A DNA stretch of 33,307 bases. Source: Dongibacter bovis. Lineage in GTDB: Bacteria > Bacillota > Negativicutes > Selenomonadales > Selenomonadaceae. Position numbers and translations under genes: made by a program. Of the stretch, positions 32,585 through 33,307 are shown one piece after another. Location of the stretch: contig CACWQW010000014.1 in NCBI GenBank assembly GCA_902763085.1, positions 1-33,307 of the forward strand. The letters run 5' to 3'. Each line of letters opens with the position of its first letter. Positions within the stretch are counted from its first letter, which is position 1. The notes under the pieces were generated by a model. It saw only the letters and a program-made list of their open reading frames with translations, was not told the DNA's origin and ran no database searches.

Positions 32585-33307
32585 TTGCCGAATTTCGACT
32601 GGCTCAGCTGGTTCGACTGGAAGCATCTCATCGAGATGCTCGCCGTGCCCTGCTGCATCCTCATCGGCGCGCTCGCAGTCGGCATCGCCGTCAACAAACT
32701 CGTGAACCGCCGCATCCGCACGCACCTCACCATCGAAGAGGGAACCTGGCACTACGTCTTCATCAACGCGCTCAAGGGCGTTCCCATCTCCCTCGCGCTC
32801 GTCGTCGGGCTCTACTGGATCGTCAACACGATCGACATCCCGGCACCGCTGACGCGGCTCTTTTCCTATATCCTTTTCACCGTCATCATCCTCTCCATCA
32901 CGCGCGTCGTCGCGCGCACGGTGAACGGCGTCGTCGCCATGCACATCGAGCGCTCCGACCGGCCGCTGCCGAAGACGACGCTGCTCTCGACGATCCTCAC
33001 CGTCATCATCTATGCGATGGGCGTGCTCGTCGTGCTCCAATACTACGGCATCTCCATCGCCCCCATCCTCACCGCCATGGGCGTCGGCGGCATGGCGGTC
33101 GCGCTCGCGCTACAGGAGACGCTCGCGAACATCTTCTCCGGCCTGCATCTCATCCTCTCGAAACAGCTGCGCATCGGCGACTACATCCGGCTCAGCACAG
33201 GCGAAGAGGGCCGCGTGACGGACATCACCTGGCGCTTCACGACGATCGTGCCGGCGAGCGGCAGCAACATGGTCGTCATCCCGAACCAGAAGATCGCCTC
33301 GTCGAAT
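32585..33307 (+). CDS. MscS-family small-conductance mechanosensitive channel (partial, runs off the right edge)
   Basis: 241 codons are visible from a TTG start at 32585, chosen because AGGAGG lies seven bases upstream. Three or four hydrophobic segments are seen: about residues 18-36, 65-82, 93-110 and 138-153. The pore-lining helix and start of the beta domain follow: LTAMGVGGMAVALALQETLANIFSGLHLIL, with the GxGGxAxxxAxxxxxxN pattern of MscS TM3, then RIGDYIRL and EEGRVTDITWRFT with PNQKIASSN, the classical MscS beta domain. Channels of this type release solutes on sudden hypo-osmotic stress. The C-terminal part lies beyond the window. Confidence 0.92.
   Translation, partial: MPNFDWLSWFDWKHLIEMLAVPCCILIGALAVGIAVNKLVNRRIRTHLTIEEGTWHYVFINALKGVPISLALVVGLYWIVNTIDIPAPLTRLFSYILFTVIILSITRVVARTVNGVVAMHIERSDRPLPKTTLLSTILTVIIYAMGVLVVLQYYGISIAPILTAMGVGGMAVALALQETLANIFSGLHLILSKQLRIGDYIRLSTGEEGRVTDITWRFTTIVPASGSNMVVIPNQKIASSN

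Overview
The window looks like chromosome from a GC-rich, motile or formerly motile member of the Negativicutes (diderm Firmicutes), most like Selenomonas and its relatives. This is inferred from gene content and order, not from a search. The clues are a Gram-positive style mreB/mbl-flgF-flgG block that also carries flgA, the P-ring chaperone expected only where there is an outer membrane; a hemA-hemC-cobA/hemD-hemB-hemL operon headed by a sirC-type gene; anaerobic genes (nrdG, glpABC); and strong Firmicute-type sigma-A promoters and Shine-Dalgarno sites.

Layout. 1-3146 (minus): mreB, flgF, a frameshifted flgG and the start of flgA. 3403-4608 (minus): one protein in which a PTS HPr domain is fused to a D-lactate dehydrogenase-like domain, with its own promoter and terminator. 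4764-12210 (minus): the tetrapyrrole operon sirC-hemA-hemC-cobA/hemD-hemB-hemL, which takes glutamyl-tRNA to uroporphyrinogen III and the sirohaem/cobalamin branch; an AT-rich Doc-type toxin-antitoxin pair sits between hemB and hemL. 12455-14335 (plus): a double-length CobT whose second domain has lost its catalytic Glu. 14443-15893: a secreted 3D-domain protein (minus) and, divergently, a 94-residue stand-alone glycyl-radical domain of the NrdD type with its activase NrdG. 15990-20841 (minus): nucleoside salvage operon deoC-deoB-pdp-cdd-nupC, with pdp frameshifted. 21069-29922 (minus): glycerol system glpA-glpB-glpC-orphan PTS EIIB-glpK-glpF, then a second, active-site-altered glpK paralogue with its own promoter. 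30392-30721 (plus): XRE-type regulator divergent from the glp operon. 30756-32272 (minus): nitrilase-family amidohydrolase and a GNAT acetyltransferase with a 5' frameshift. 32367-32481: two degenerate copies of a type I-C-like CRISPR repeat. 32585 to the right edge (plus): MscS-family channel.

How the parts work together. Most of the window is anaerobic core metabolism: tetrapyrroles and cobalamin, deoxynucleotide supply, nucleoside salvage, and glycerol uptake and oxidation. The most unusual theme is PTS phosphotransfer parts detached from sugar transport: an HPr domain on a dehydrogenase and a lone EIIB inside the glycerol operon, near a GlpK paralogue that has lost its catalytic Asp. Together they could form a regulatory phosphorelay joining PEP status to glycerol and lactate metabolism; this is a hypothesis only.

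Four genes carry apparent lesions: flgG (frameshifting deletion), the HPr-LDH gene (in-frame loss of about 30 codons including the catalytic His), pdp (one base) and the GNAT gene (one base). Whether these reflect gene decay or sequence/assembly error cannot be settled from the window. No tRNA, rRNA, insertion sequence or prophage gene was recognised.
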